The notes: generated by a model not told the origin, from the letters alone. DNA of 64,000 nt from Branchiostoma lanceolatum (GCF_035083965.1 NC_089722.1:41863697-41927696), one strand, 5' to 3'. Positions 9,689-24,600 are shown, numbered from the stretch's first letter. Numbers and translations: made by a program.

Positions 9689-12600
9689 ATGGCGGACGAA
9701 GAAAGTTCGGTTCCAGCCGAGGGAGAGATGGAGGCGACACAGACGGCTGAACCCGAGGGTGCTCCTCCAGCCAACGCCGAGGGACAGCCCGAGCCCGAGG
9801 CCCCCGAGACAGGGGACCAGGGACCTACAGAGCCGGCAGAAGGTGGGTACATGAGGGCTCATGTGTTGGGGGAGGGGGGCGATCTTGTAAAGTAAAAACT
9901 TCTTGACATATATCGCCATTTTCTTGTGTAAAAAATCACCTTTACCTCACTGAGGATACACCACAAGCTTAGCTAACGTATCAGATAGGAAATATGTATG
10001 CTTTAGATGGTAATGCAGTACTAATAAAGAAGAAGGTTGAATAACAATATTTAGAAATGCAGCTGTCGGTAGCTGACAGTTTTATTTCAGTGCTGATATC
10101 GATAGTTTGTTACTAGTAAGAGGTTGTTTCCTTTACCATCGTACTGTGGTCATTTTACGTCTTGACTATCTACATGACATAATTTCAGGAGCTGAAAAAA
10201 CAGAAGAAAAGACCGAAGAAGATAAACCAGAGGCTGAACCAACAGAAACCGAGGGAACGAAAGAAGCACCAATGGAAGAACCAGCCCAAGAAGGAGAGAC
10301 AGAAGGAGAGAAACCACCAACCCCAGCTGGCAGCCGTCCTGCAAGTCAGGCCGGATCTGATAGGGGGAGCAAGCCACCCACCCCAACTGGTAGTAAGCCT
10401 GGGACCCCGCAGGGGAGCAAGCCTGGGACACCCAAGGGGAGCAAGCCCCCCACCCCCAAGGGCAGCAAGCCCCCCACCCCCACGGGAAGCCGACAGGGCA
10501 CCCCAAGGGCCGGGAGTAGGGAGGGTAGCGCACGGGCGAGTCCAGAAGGCGAGAAACCTGGCAGTCGACCAGGCAGCGCAGGGAAGGAAAGAACAGGAAG
10601 TGCGGGAAAGGAGAGGCCAAGCAGTGCAGGTACATGTTTCTTCAGTTTTGTTTTCTCTTTTTTCAAATTTCTTATAAAATTGATTTGTCATGCTTTGTCT
10701 TTCAATATCATGGTGGTTGAATATATTTTGCTCCATGTGAAACTGATTGATCTTACTACTACATGTAATAAGTGTATGGTACATTTGAATTGTGATTCGT
10801 TAGACCTTCTTTTGAACGCTTTTTGAACATTGAGAAAAAGATCAGAAACATCTATTTTGTGTATCATATTCTGTATACAGATCTTAAATCAATTAAATGG
10901 TCATGGACCAGTAAGGATTGCTTGAAATAGAAAACAATCAAACAAAACTGTTTGCCTTCTTCCTTAGGAAAAGATAGACCCTCCAGCGGCAAGGATCGAC
11001 CCCCCAGCGCCGGTAAAGACAGACCCAGTTCTGGAACAGGGAGGCCCTCTAGCGGGAGGAGCAGGAAGTCCAGCGCAGCATCACAGAAGAGCGCTCGTGC
11101 TGGGAGTGCTGGGGTGAGACTAAAATGTTCTATGATTGCTTTTAAAAAGTTTTTGAAAACATTTAGAGCTTGAGAAAGCTCTGGACCTAATGCAAAACAG
11201 AAACAATGTATGCCAAAACCTTTGAACCCACAATTTAAGTCAACTCAAACCCAACCATAGTCAACCTTAGTTAACTTAGAACTTTGACAGTAGCCTAGAT
11301 ACCTATTTTTGATTCCCATGTATTCCCATGCACTTGTTTGTCTGCAATTAGCCTTCGGGCATGAACTTGCAATAAAGTTATTATAATTCTTTTGGGTATC
11401 CTAATATCGCCACATCACAAAAACAGTGTTATCACTTCTCAAGAATGTCTTGAACGCCTTGATATCTGAAGTGTGCACACCTTGGGGATTACTGATGCTG
11501 CATTGGTTAAGATCTTATATGGTCTATCTAAATTCACCGGTTTTTAAAAACATCTCGTACTGTTCCTTAGGGTACCCAGGGGAATATGCCCAAAAAACTT
11601 ATTCAAACAACTGGATAAAATTTTTAAACATGAGGACACGCACCCAGATGTTGTGCCCTTGGGAAACATATTTCCCATGTCCTAAGCCCAGCAGTAGGGT
11701 TTGGGTTGGCGTTAGGAAGGGCATCCAGCCGTAAAATCTCTTGCTACAAAAAAGACTTGCATTTGATGAGGAGTTCTGGGGCTCCCCCATCCATGTGCAA
11801 GCACGTCCAACCCCCATATGATGGAGAGTAAAAGATGTAAAATTGGAGAGAGAGAAACAGTCAGACGTTTCAGACAGCATCCGCTATCTTTCGTCAGTGA
11901 CTGGTGGAATCATGTAAGAGTTGATAAATAGTTTCTTTGCACTAGAAAAAAATGAAACTACTGTTAGGTTAAGCTAAAGACTTTCTTTGCTTCTTTCCCT
12001 CACACAGAAACCTCCCAGTGGAAAGGCCAGCCCGGTTGCCCCCGGTGACCAGAGTGTGGAAGATACCAATCCCACCACCATGGGAGGGAGGTACACCCCG
12101 GCCTCACGCAAGTCTGAAACCACCGAAGAGCCCATCCCCATTGATGCATTGGTATGTTCCACTATGCCATGATAGTTGTTGCTGTGCAAAATGTGAGTGC
12201 ACAATGTACAAGTTTAGATACAGTTAAACCTGTACGTGCATGTCTATGGTGACCACTCGATTATGGACTTGAAGAAAAAGGTTACAGTAGACAGATGACC
12301 ACTATAGACAGGATTCCTAGCTCAATTGGAAAAATAGGGACCACCAAAAAGGTGCCACAATGGCTAGGTGATTCTAGTACAGGTTTGACCGTAGTGTATA
12401 TCAATGGCCAGGTGGTCCTTAATGTAGAGGTGGTCACTAGTACAGGTTTGACTATACATCAATGGCTAGGTGGTCTTTATAGAGAGATGGTTAGTACAGG
12501 TTTGACTGTATGCCTTTATTCCTAATCAAACTTGTGGATTGGTTTTGAATGACTGTTCCTGTATGATCAGCTCACCCATACTGGTGATATATCCTGTCCT

Positions 12601-15600
12601 CAACCATGGCGTGTTTATTCATCTGAATTTTTCCCCAGAACATGGTGTGGTCGTTTGGTCTGAACAAGCGCGTTCCTGCCATCAACATGACAGACGAGCA
12701 GCGTCGGCTGGTTCTGTACACGTGTGCCCACACCGCCGTGCTGTACGACTACAGCAACAACACACAGAAACTACTGCAGGGACATGTGAGTATGCTTTTT
12801 GTATATTAGAGAAGCTTTCTTGAGAATCAGATAGTTACATACAAATAATCATGACGTAATTTCAATTAATCAACAGTATTAGAATTTTGTGGTATTCCTT
12901 TTCAAAGACGGGTTAGGTAGAAAAGTCAAGAAATTTCTTCCCTCAGTATAACACGATCTCCAGTGCCATGTGTAACTTGATATCAATGTATCCCCAGTGT
13001 GCCATGATGTCCAGTATATGTGTAACATTATCTCCGGTACCTGTGTAACATGATACCCATGTTCCCCCAGTGTAACATGATCTCCAGTCCTGTGTAACAT
13101 GATACCCATGTTCCCCAGTGTAACATGATCTCCAGTCCTGTGTAACATGATACCCATGTTCCCCCAGTGTAACATGATCTCCAGTCCTGTGTAACATGAT
13201 ACCCATGTTCCCCCAGTGTAACATGATCTCCAGTCCTGTGTAACATGATACCCATGTTCCCCCAGTGTAACATGATCTCCAGTCCTGTGTAACATGATGC
13301 CCATGTTTCCCCAGTGTAACATGATCTCCAGCACCTGTGTAACATGATACCCATGTTCCCCCAGTATAACATGATCTCCAGCACCTGTGTAACATGATAC
13401 CCATGTTCACCCAGTGTAACATGATCTCCAGCACCTGTGTAACATGATACCCATGTTCCCCCAGTATAACATGATCTCCAGTACCTGTGTGTGTAACATG
13501 ATACCCATGTTCCCCCAGTATAACATGATCTCCAGTACCTGTGTGTGTAACATGATACCCATGTTCCCCCAGTGTAACATGATCTCCAGCACCTGTGTGA
13601 GTGAGGACAGACGTTGGATCGCCACAGCAGACAGTGGACAGAACAGCATGGTCATCGTGTGGGACTCCTACTCATGGTAACTCGATATGATCTTCCTAAT
13701 GATATGTAACTTGATAACAACATTTGTATTAAGGGTATCAGAAACACATAGGGATGATGTTTAAATGACAATAACAATTTAAAAAAATACTTGTCTTACA
13801 AACTGTACCATAAAACAAAGAAGATGTTGAACATTTCTAGAGCTGTTTTCTTCAAGTTAGACTCTGACCCTCGCTAAGAAAATATTGCTTCAGCCCAAGA
13901 TGTCTTTCCCTTAGTGACGATTGTTTTGTTATTTTAAAAAGATGAACTGAAGATTCTTTTTGATTAATTCACCCAGCATCCCAGTGCAGACCCTGTTTGA
14001 CCCCCATGTCGGGGGCGTGACTACCATGGCAATGACCCCTGATGCTAAGTACTTGGTGACGGTTAGCGCTGCCCAAACACAGGTGACACTTAACACTTAC
14101 TTTATGTTTATGTTTACCTCCATGGAAGGGAACATGATACCCATGTATAATATAAACATATTGTATTTGCTTGGTGTTGTTGCAAATCAAGTGATCTCTC
14201 AATGTTGTTACCTCTTTGAAGTTGTCCCTAAGCAAATTTTGATTCCCGTTTCCAGACCGTAGCGATCTGGGACTGGACAACAGAGTCGGACGCGCCGATC
14301 TGCCAGGCGGAGCTTGACCCAGCGTACGGACACCAGAGCTACATCCTCTTCAACCCAGAGGACCCCACCGAGCTGGTCAGCAACTCCGAGTCACAGGTCA
14401 TCTTCTTCTCATGGGTAAGTCGCAGTTCATGGGCCACAGGTCATGGGTTAGTTTAAGGTCATAGGTCACAGGTCATCTCATGGTTAAGTCATGGGTCACA
14501 GGTCATCTACTCAAGGGTAAGTCACAGGTCGTGGGTCACAGGTCATTTATTGATGGATAAGTCATGGGTCACAGGTCACCTCATGGGTATTTCACATGTC
14601 ATGGGTCACAGTTCATCTTCTCATGGACATATCACAGATCATGGGTCACAGGTCATCTTCTAATTATGGCTATGTTCTAAAGCAAACTTGAATTGTAATT
14701 TGCAACACAATAATTGGACATGCCTGAATTTTCAAAAGTCAATAGAAAACAAAAGGGTCAAATACCTTGGAGTAGACTGTATTGATACTGAGTTGCAATT
14801 TTTGTAATAGGGACAAAACGCTAAAAACTTTAAAGTTGAATAAATGTTGCTCTAAGTTATCATTACTTAATGCAAAGAGTTAAGGAAGATGATGCTGACT
14901 TCTTTGTTGCTGTTACAGAAAGGAGGGAAGCTGGAGTACTACGCCCCTGAACTGGACGACAGCGTGAGTATAGACCTCGTGCTTTAACTGCAAATCTTAA
15001 TTCAAACCCAAGCATTTGATTCTTGTTCTTGTTCATCCATTGTTATGGCCAATGACATAAAGTTCAGTGTGCCCGGCTGTGGCTTTTCAGTATGCTGGGT
15101 CAGATGAAAAATGATTGAACTTAAGTTTTGAAAATCTAAATCCCAAGGCCACATCAATTTAATTTCTTGGTCAACGAATGTTTTTGGTCAATTTTAGCAC
15201 ACAAAAAAATTATGAAAACAGAAAGCTGGGGTGAAAATTTGCACCTGACCCTGTTCACTCCCTGAAACTGTGCATCAAAGTACGAACTTTCCTCTGAGAT
15301 TCTGTTTTCCTGTTGATTTTCCATGGATCCAATCTAGCATTTTTTTTTAAAATTCTGTTAACCAAGTAATTAAAATGGTGTGGTCTAATTATGAAATGAC
15401 AGGTGTTGGTAAAGATTTGACTGAGGCAAACATTGAAACCTTTTGTTATTCACACATAAATGAAATGAAAAATGAATCCGTCTTGGTTTTTCCTCAGACG
15501 TTTAACCGAGCCGTCGGGCAGTACAGTCAGTCGATCTTCCAGTCCAACTTCGGCACTCGGGCCTTCACCGCCACCAGCGTGGGAAACATCGTGGTCTGGG

Positions 15601-18600
15601 ATAGTAAGAGGCCCAGCTCGGAAGGTAGTTACATTTTCCTTCTAATTATGTCTTTCTTTAGGATATAGGAGATTCTTTTTACACAACCAGGTATTGATCT
15701 CACCTGCTGACATTTCGGTGTCTATCAGACACCTTCTTCAGAGCTTCTGACTGGAGTACTGCTTCTCACCGCTATAAGTAGCCGATGTAGGTGGCGCTTT
15801 TGCGGTGAGAAGCAGTAGAAGCTCCAGTCAGAAGCTCTGAAGAAGGTGTCTTATAGACATTGAAACGTTAGCAGGTGAGATTACCTGGTTGTGTAAAAAG
15901 AATCTCCTATATCCTATATTCTACCAACCTGATGAAATTATTTTCGGTATGTCTTTCTTTCTTTACTGTATTTCCCCTTTGTACACTTCTGTATTTCAAC
16001 CAGTCCTCTTTGTCACTATCACTGTCCTTTTCCAGCAAGAGACTGCCCGGCTCTACGTTTCTACTTTCCTTTTAGTTATATCTTTACTTCTTATCTGTCT
16101 TTCTACTCTTTCAGTCTTTGTCATGCTCCCTTCCCAGCAAGAGGCCCAGCTTTTAAGGTAGTTACAGTTTCTTTCCTCCTTCTGTTCTTTCTTTACCTAC
16201 TTTCTGTTTTTATTCTATGTCACTCTCACTCTCCCCCTTCACTCTTCGAAGAGGCTCAGCACTATGCAGTTGTACAAGTCAGATTATCTTCATGTTTAGG
16301 TCCTTCCCTCCTTCCTTTCTTGCTAACCTTTCTTTCCAATAAACCAATAAACCAATTTCTACCTTTCGTTCTTCTGTCTTTTGCACTCGCTCTAGTCTTT
16401 CTCCTTCCTTCCTTCCTTCCTTCCTTCCTTCCTTCCTTCCTTCCTTCCTTCCTTCCTTCCTTCCTTCCTTCCTTCCTTCCTTCCTTCCTTCCTTCCTTCC
16501 TTCCTTCCTTCCTTCCTTCCTTCCCATTCTTCTATTTCCCCCTTCTTTTTTCCTTGATTCTCTATTTCTTCTTTCCTCCCTTTTCGTTTTTCTTCCTTTT
16601 CTCTGTCTTCCTTCTATCCTATTGCTACCTTTCTGTCTGCCTCCTAAATGGCCAAAAGAAAAACCCCTAAACCTGAACTATTTTCAAATATCAAACTTCT
16701 TAATTGCTGATTTTGCTGATTTGCAGAAAACTGTTTGTTTATTTGTTTGTTTTTTGTAGCCCCTGCCAGCAGCAATGATGCCACTAAGAAGGCCCTGAAG
16801 CTGGTTAGACTGCAGGACCGAGCGATCACGGTCCTCACTACAACAGACAGGTCAGTTTCACAAGTCTGACTCTGAGATGTTAACAGTCTTTTCAGAATGG
16901 TTTATGTGGAGAAACGGGTGGAAATATGCTGAAGAAATGTGAGGAGCTTATTTTTCTGAAACCTGATTTGATATGCTCAAATTCAATAGAATATAGGAGG
17001 TTGGGAACGGTTATTAGCATGACTAATTAAGGAATCGTAAGGGCCAATTGAATTACTTACTGGGTATTGTGTTTAATCAGCTATAATTCTTCATTTCAGA
17101 ACACATATGTAAAGGTTACGATTATGATATGTCCATCCTCAGTCACTTTACAGCATCTGCAGTTATGGCTAGACAGTCCTATACGAGAATGTCAAGATGG
17201 TGGTTTTTAAAAAACTCCAGGACTTGCATTTGCCTACAATTGTCTTCCATAATAAGCTGTTGTAGCAGTTACATATGAAAACTTGGCATGCATATGATGA
17301 CCTTTGACTTTCACCCTTTGCCCTGACCTCTGCAGCTACATTGTGACTGGCGATGTCATGGGTCATGTGAAGTTCTACGACGATCAGCTGACAATGATCA
17401 ACTGGTACAGCGAATTCGACCTTGGACCGGTCAATGCACTCTCCTTTATGTACATGCCTGAGTTCATCACCGAGTGAGTATCAAATCATGCTGGATTGTT
17501 TTCTGGGTTCCCTGGGTTACAAGAAGCAAGAGGTTTGAAAACAGGATGATTTGTGTATCTGTACGTGTGTGTATGTGTGTTCTCTTGGACATATTAAAGG
17601 AGAGTTAAGGCCAGGGGGAATATACAAAATAGAGGGCAGGGAAGAAAACTTGCATAATTGCCTTCATTCACTCCTTCAGACTTGTCTGTATGTGTTTGTG
17701 CCTGTGTGTGTGTGTGTGTGTGTGTGCGTGCCTGTGTGTGTACATTTGTATGTGAGTGTGTGAGTGCGTACATTTGTGTCTGTGTGTGCCTGTGTGTGTC
17801 TGTCTGTCTGTCTGTGTATACGTCTGTGCGTGTCTATGTTAAACATTATGGTTAAGGGGGGTATCTGCAGTCTCTGATTGTCTTATTTCATTTCTGATAT
17901 TTATGTCTGTTATGAAACATTTTAGCAATCAAGGAATCAGGATTTGTCCTGTTGTCATACTTCATTATATATATATGTCACAGTACAGATTGGAATCCAG
18001 TAGGATCTGGAATTCTTTACGGATTGAAATTCCAATCTGTACTTAGTACGTCTGTACTAGTAGGATTCCAGATCCTACTGGATTTTAATCTGTACTGTGA
18101 CATATATATTAGCCATATAGCATCTGTCTATGGTGCTGAAACGCGTGATGATAGTTTTTAATGGTTACCTTCAAGTTGTTGATGTTTTCCCCAACAGTGT
18201 GGCAGAGAGCAGCGATTTCCCTCCTGATGCGACCATCGCGGCCAGCAAGTTTGTTGTGAAGGACTTCATCGTTGGCACGGCAACGGCTGTCATGGGGCAT
18301 GTCAGGGCGGACGGAACTATTCTGGACGTAAGGACGGGGGTGGAGGGACTCTTTTTTAGGAAGGAGGGAGGGAGGGAGAGGAAAATAGAAGAGTGTAGTG
18401 TAGGAAAATGACATTAGCAGTGGTTGTTGGGAGTGAGGGAAGGGCAAATTGATCGGAAGATGAATAAAAATACTGAGTCAGACAATGGTATGAGAAGTTG
18501 GCTGGTACAAGTTGCTGGTTGTTACCGTATCCTGTACAAGTGATGGCGGCGGGTTGCAAATCTGAAGAAAAGTTGTATGCTTTAATTTGTATCTTGAATT

Positions 18601-21600
18601 AAATACAGCAATAAGTTTGTCTTGTGATACTGGAAAACACCATTAGGCATTGCTCAACTGTAATGACTTTCTGACAGAAAATGGTTGCTGGTTTTTCTAA
18701 TGAATTCCTACCCCCTTTTTGTGCTTCATGGCTACGCAGGAGTGTTTTTTCACTCATCAGGTAAATTCTCCAAGCACCTAGCCTAAGTACTAAAATTTGT
18801 TGTGTTTAAAATCAAATGGGTTACAAATGTACTTAGCTGACTCAAGTTTTTCCTTTGTTTAATGTTTTTACTTGCTAATTTCATTCAACCAAATGAATGC
18901 AATATTTTGCGCATGCACTAGGGATAAAAACATTGGCAATATGTTAATCATTCTCTGGTAAAATTTACATGGATGGGATGGTAGCAGCCTCTCAGTTGAG
19001 TCCTGGTTGCTATAATGTACTTGTTGTGCTTCGGGTTCCAATAACAATGTAGTTTTGGACTGGGAGACCGAGGTTCAATCCTGGAAAGGGCATCTCGGTT
19101 GGGGCTGCACCAGTCTTTCAGACGGGACGTATGATGGGGTCCCATGCTTGAGAATCGCACTCCGGCAAAATCTGGCAATATAGATTATGATCAGAGTTTC
19201 TGTTAACAGAGATTGTGATCTCTGTCAGTTCAGTCAACAATTCTAACAGTAACAGTCAGAACTTTTCAACTTCAATTCATGTCACTTTAGGTCAAAGGAT
19301 TGACTTGAAACTGTAAGGATTTATATGCTATATTGGGAGACCACTCAAATACTTAATCACAATCTTTGACGACAGAGACTCCGATCACGATCTCTACCAG
19401 TATAACTGGCTACTCTAGCTCTGCTAGATAACGACGTTTAGAATATAACCAGGAGTTGAAGTGACGCTGCCTTTTGTTCCACCCTGTTCAGGTGCTTCTG
19501 CTGGAGCACGATGCGGCTGTTCACGCCATCTGCACACACCCCACAGAGTAAGTGTCATGTATGATCAAACCTGAGAAGGTTTAAATCTAATACTTTACTT
19601 ACCAAGAAATATTGCAGTAATTTTATGTTTGCAGTTTTTGTATTGAGCTTGTAACATGCGGTACAACATACTTAATGCAATGACACATGTCCACACGCAG
19701 ACGAGGGCCTGCATGGGGGGGTCCCGACAACACTCTACGCTAAATTCGGAGGGCCGGCTACGTAATACATGTACGCTAAATTCAGAAAGCCTCCCTACGC
19801 TCTACGCTAAATTCAGAAAAGCCTCCCTACGCTCTACGCTAAATTATGGAGTGGTTGGCAACGCTCTATGTAAAAGGGGCATGCAGGCCCTCCCAGACCA
19901 AAGTTGTGCATGGGCAGCTACTCAGACCTGCTTATCATAAACAGCACACATTGCAATGCACTGTCACTAAATGCAATGACACACATTGTCCCAACCCCAG
20001 ACCAAGGCTGTGCATGGGCAGCTACTCCGGACTGCTCAAGATCTGGGACTACGAGCAGAAGGAGGTTCTCGTGTCTCGGCAGTTCGACCGCGGAAACATG
20101 ATCCGATGTGTGGCCTTCGACCCCACCGGCCTGATACTGGGTGAGTCCCTAATGCTTTTTATTATAAGTAATGTCTATAGATTTCTTGATAAGTAGCGCA
20201 TTGCATGATTTGAAATCACATAGTACATTCAGTATTTTTGGCCATGATTGTATATTTTTTTGCCATGGGGCAAGGTATTTTTGCAAAGATTTGCAAATTG
20301 CAAGATACGGCTATCCCCTAAACTGCACACAATTTTCAAACTGTACAACCTATAGAAAGAGCTTTGCAGGTTTTCAGTGCTGTATGATCTGGTCGTCAGT
20401 AACTGTAGCAAATGGTCACTGTGATGTGCCTTAAATGTTTATTACAACAAAGGACTATCCCCCTGGCAGCTTCCTTTAAAACTGCAAACAATACTGCATA
20501 AGAGTTGAGTGGCTTAGCACTTTTTGATTGCTTAATCTAATCTGCAATAGTTTAGCGATTTTCATCAGTAACTGTAGCAAATGGTCACTGGGATCAGTGC
20601 CTTAAATGTTTATTGCAACAAAAGACTATCCCCCTGGCAGCTTCCTTTAAAACTGCAAACAATACTGCATAGGAGTTGAGTGGCTTTTTGATTGCTATCT
20701 AATCTGCAATAGTTTAGCGATTTTCATCAGTAACTGTAGAAAATGGTCACTGTGTGATCTGCCGTGTCCGTGACAACCAGCTGCCCCTGCGTTGCCATGG
20801 CAACGGCGCACGGCTGCCGCACCCCCGTGGCGATGTGTCGGAGGAACCCGCCTGTCTGGTCAAACAGCTCCAGGCGACAGTTCCCTGCGTCCGCCACAGC
20901 GATGTTCCCCGTCGTGCCGTGCAGGCAGACCCCGCGCGGCAGAAGCAGCCTCCCTCGACCACTCCCCCTGCCCCCGAACTTGAAGGCAGACTGCCCCTTC
21001 TTGTCGAAGACCTGAAAATTTCCACTTTAAGTTATTTCATACTGTTTTACATCGTCACATTTTAAAACATTCAAGTTCTATATTTTGCAAGTTCTTGCCT
21101 GAGGGCTAATTGCAATGTGAAACAATGCACTGGAAAAGTTTACGCTCAGACCTTGTAAGTTAACAATGGTGACAAGTATCATCATTAGGCCACATCAATT
21201 TAGTTTCTTGGTTAACAGATTTTTATTTTTAATTTTAGCACACAAAAAATCATGAAAACAGGGGCCAGGGGTGAAAACTTTGTTTGTTTGAACCTTTGTT
21301 TATTGCAAAACTTGCATCTGACCGTTTTCACTCCTTGAAACTGTGTGCATCAAAGTAAGAACATTCCTCTGAGATTCTGTTTTCATGTTGTTTTTCCAAT
21401 CTAGCATTTTTTTCTAAATTCTTTTTTATTTCGTTAACCAAGAAAATAAATTAGAGTGGCCTTATGTGTAATGATGTTATCATAATGTTATTTTTCAAAG
21501 TTGATGTTTGTAGGGGTTCTCCCCTTGATATTTCCTGGTAAAATGAATGAAACAAATTTAACAAACAAACCTCGATGCAGTGTCTGACGTAGTCTGAGAC

Positions 21601-24600
21601 GAGAATGTTCCCCTCCCCGTCCACAGCGATGTGCCAGGGGTCCTTCATTCCCTGCTGCCACCCCACACTCCCCACAAGCGCCCCGTCTGGCCTGAACACT
21701 TGCACCTTTCAAAAATAAAAAAAAAGATAAGACTTACATGTAGAATTGGATCATTGTATCTTGCAGTTCTTTTTTTTTCATTTTCAGTTGACTCCATAAG
21801 ATTCTCATACAGATCACAATCATATCGTTGATTAAACACTGAAAGTTGTTTTATCAAAAAAGTTTGTTCTTAGTGTCTAAAAGTAAACCAAGGACATAAC
21901 GTTACGTCCTTTAAAAACATTTGGATAAGTGTGTATATTTGTACAGTCATATAAAATGATGTTATATCTGATTCGATACAGTATGTACATAAGGAGCAGT
22001 GCTTACCTCGGCGTGTATCGCCATGGAGACCAGGATGAGGTTCTTCCCGATATCCACGGCGATGCCCTTCATGTGTGGGGTGCTCTGTACCTCAAACTTG
22101 CCCAGCCTGGTGCCCTGCCTGGGGGATTCGATTTGCGTATAATTTACATTCAAGTATCAGGCAAAAAGCACAGTTGCTTATATAACGCCTTCTACTCAAA
22201 AATTATAATCATAAAACAAGAGTAAAACACAATGTCAACATATGATAAATACAACATAGGCAAAATAAAAATGAAAGTAAACAACTTGAAGACAAGCTTG
22301 AAAGTTCATCTGTGTTCAACTTGGTAGAACTCATTCTGAAACTTCCGAAAATAATAATCCGAAAACTTGTTTCAGAACTTGAAGACAAGTTGGTGATCTA
22401 TCATTATGATGATTAAAATATTATCAATAATGCCTTGCCTGGTGTACTGCACAGCAAAGCTGTCCCCCACCACCCACAGCTTCCCCTCCCCGTCCATGGC
22501 CACGTCCTCCGGAAGCATCGTCTCTTCCTCCGACACGGTCGCCGCGAACTCGCGCAGAAACCCCCCCAGCAGGTCGAACACTTGCACTCGGCGGTTTCGG
22601 TGGTCGGTCACGAAAATCTCCCCGCCCTTTGTGATCGTCACACCGCTGGGCCCGTCAAACTCCCCCTGCCTCGATCCCTTCCCACCAAACGTTATCTTAT
22701 GATGGTCGCCGTGGTTACCATGGTTGCCATGGTGATGTGTTGTGACAAACGTTGTACTGTTGCTAGGTGATGCAGTGATAACAGTAGAAGGTGATAGGAC
22801 AGCTTCAGGTCTTGATTTGGTTGCCTCGTGATCAATGCTTTTGACAGAACTAAGAATGTCTGATGATACATGTGCATCTGATTCAGCAACTGTTGGTACT
22901 GCTTGTTCTCTGTGTCTTTTTTGGTCTGCTTGCATGTGTGCCGATGGGAGAGACTGGATTATCAGATGTCCTATTGTTGGCACCGTGGTCTCTGTGGGTT
23001 GGAAAACAACCGCCTTGGCATGTATCTGTGTAGGAATCGGTGCATCTTCAACCATATACTTTCCTACCACCTGCATCAAGCTGGCTTCACGGACAAGAAA
23101 GTCCGCCCCTTCCTGCCTGGTGCCTTGCTCAGCCATGCAGCAGGCATCAGAGAGCTCAGCTATGTCTGCCAACACTCTGTCCCTCTGGCTTTGCAATTCT
23201 CCAATGTTCCGCCTGTGCTTCTGGTCAACCTGTGATAGCAAGTTTTCCTTCTGCTCGGCGAGGTTTTGTATCATTTTGTCGTAAACGTCCACAATGCCGT
23301 CGTCTGTCTGCCGTTTTAGTTCGCTGAGGGTTTTCCTCGTCTCCCTCAGACCTCGGATAAACTTGCAGTAGGATTCCAAGAGGTCCCACCCCCTGGCAAT
23401 GAACGTCTGAACTGCTGCTTCCCCTTGGAAGGCCTTCTTGAGGGTCACCATGCTGTGGTCGCCGTGGATCTCATCCAAACACTCGTTGCAAACCGGCACC
23501 TGGCACTGCCTACAGTACAGCTTGAGCTGTTCTGTCGGATGAAAGCCGCACCAGTTTCCAGAGTAGGGTCTATTCGCCGTTGCCTGGTTGCGGAACTGGT
23601 CACAGAGACTGACAATGGCTTTATGGCTGTCAGGAAGTCCAGATATCCCTTGCGATGAAATGTGCACTTGTTCAAAGCAGCTTGGGCAGCTGAAGGAAAG
23701 GTCTTTACCAACCTGTCGCTCCTCAAGACATTGCCTGCAGAAGGAGTGCTTGCCAACACAGGGCAGCTGCTTGGGACAGGTGAGTAGCCCGTGGCAGATG
23801 CCGCAGGAAATTTCTTCCTGGACGTCTTCCCAGGCTTGGAACAAAGATGCGGCGGGCCTCTCCTTGTCTTGAAGACTGCGTATGAAGCTACAGTAGGTCT
23901 CAAGAACGTCCCTTCCCTCAGTTTGTGGAGCATTGGGACAGGTGGACATGTCTTGATGAGCGGTGGAGAACGGTTGCTCTCGGTCGTGTTTGCTTGGCTC
24001 CGAGGGTGCATGATGTTATGTATGCTGAAATGTCAGCTCAGAGTGCTTCAGGCTTATACTGTAATTCTTGATGTGTTAACGGTAACTTAATCTAAATCAG
24101 TTACTTTTAAACGGTCACTTAAGTCAACTGATGAAATTTCATCATCGCAAATATTTGGTTTCTTATTTGAGACCATGATGTTTGTTCCCACTGCTTGCCC
24201 TTCACCCCGAACCGCTAAAATTACCAACGGCAATATTAAATGGATTTGCAGTGACTGGTAGAACTGGCATGTCGAAAGCTCACTGACACGCATGTGGGGT
24301 TATCAGGTCATGAAATAAACCAGAGATTTTAGACTCAGAGAAATTAGAAGATTATAGTTCCAGAGCGATCGCTTTGAAATTACAGGTCAGATTAAGCTGA
24401 AACTAACATTTAACTGTAAATCTTTTAATTTGTCGATTTTATGCTCAATGACCCCTCTGATAGTCATATATTATAGCTTTGGTATGACCCTGTATGTACC
24501 CCTAGTGTCTATCCATGCACAATGATTGGGGTGTGTAGTTATGCTTCTTTGCATGTACAAAGGGCACAATCGTCATGTGTATGCCTTGAGGGCAAAACCA

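Noticed and set aside
10150-10784. Three minus-strand frames of 100-200 codons opposite CFAP251 exon 2
   Set aside because: The plus strand carries the low-complexity N-terminus with matching splice sites; the antisense frames are by-products of biased composition.
12949-13572. Regularly spaced repeats resembling a CRISPR array
   Set aside because: Repeat and spacer are both repeated, the genome is eukaryotic, and the unit is exon 6 boundary sequence.
12879-13655. Overlapping long open frames on the minus strand rich in 'HYTGGT'/'[10 protein letters not shown]'
   Set aside because: They are translations of the exon 6 minisatellite in the antisense direction; all three frames stay open because of the repeat.
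16279-16670. Open frames of poly 'KEGR' and poly 'LPSF'
   Set aside because: They come from the (CTTC)n microsatellite.
19060-19090. tRNA gene suggested by a GGTTCAATCC B box
   Set aside because: No acceptor-stem pairing or A box at the right distance; better explained as a SINE head.
22835-23327. Plus-strand frames of 95-150 codons within the TRIM-NHL first exon
   Set aside because: They are shadows of the minus-strand coding exon, which has RING and B-box motifs.
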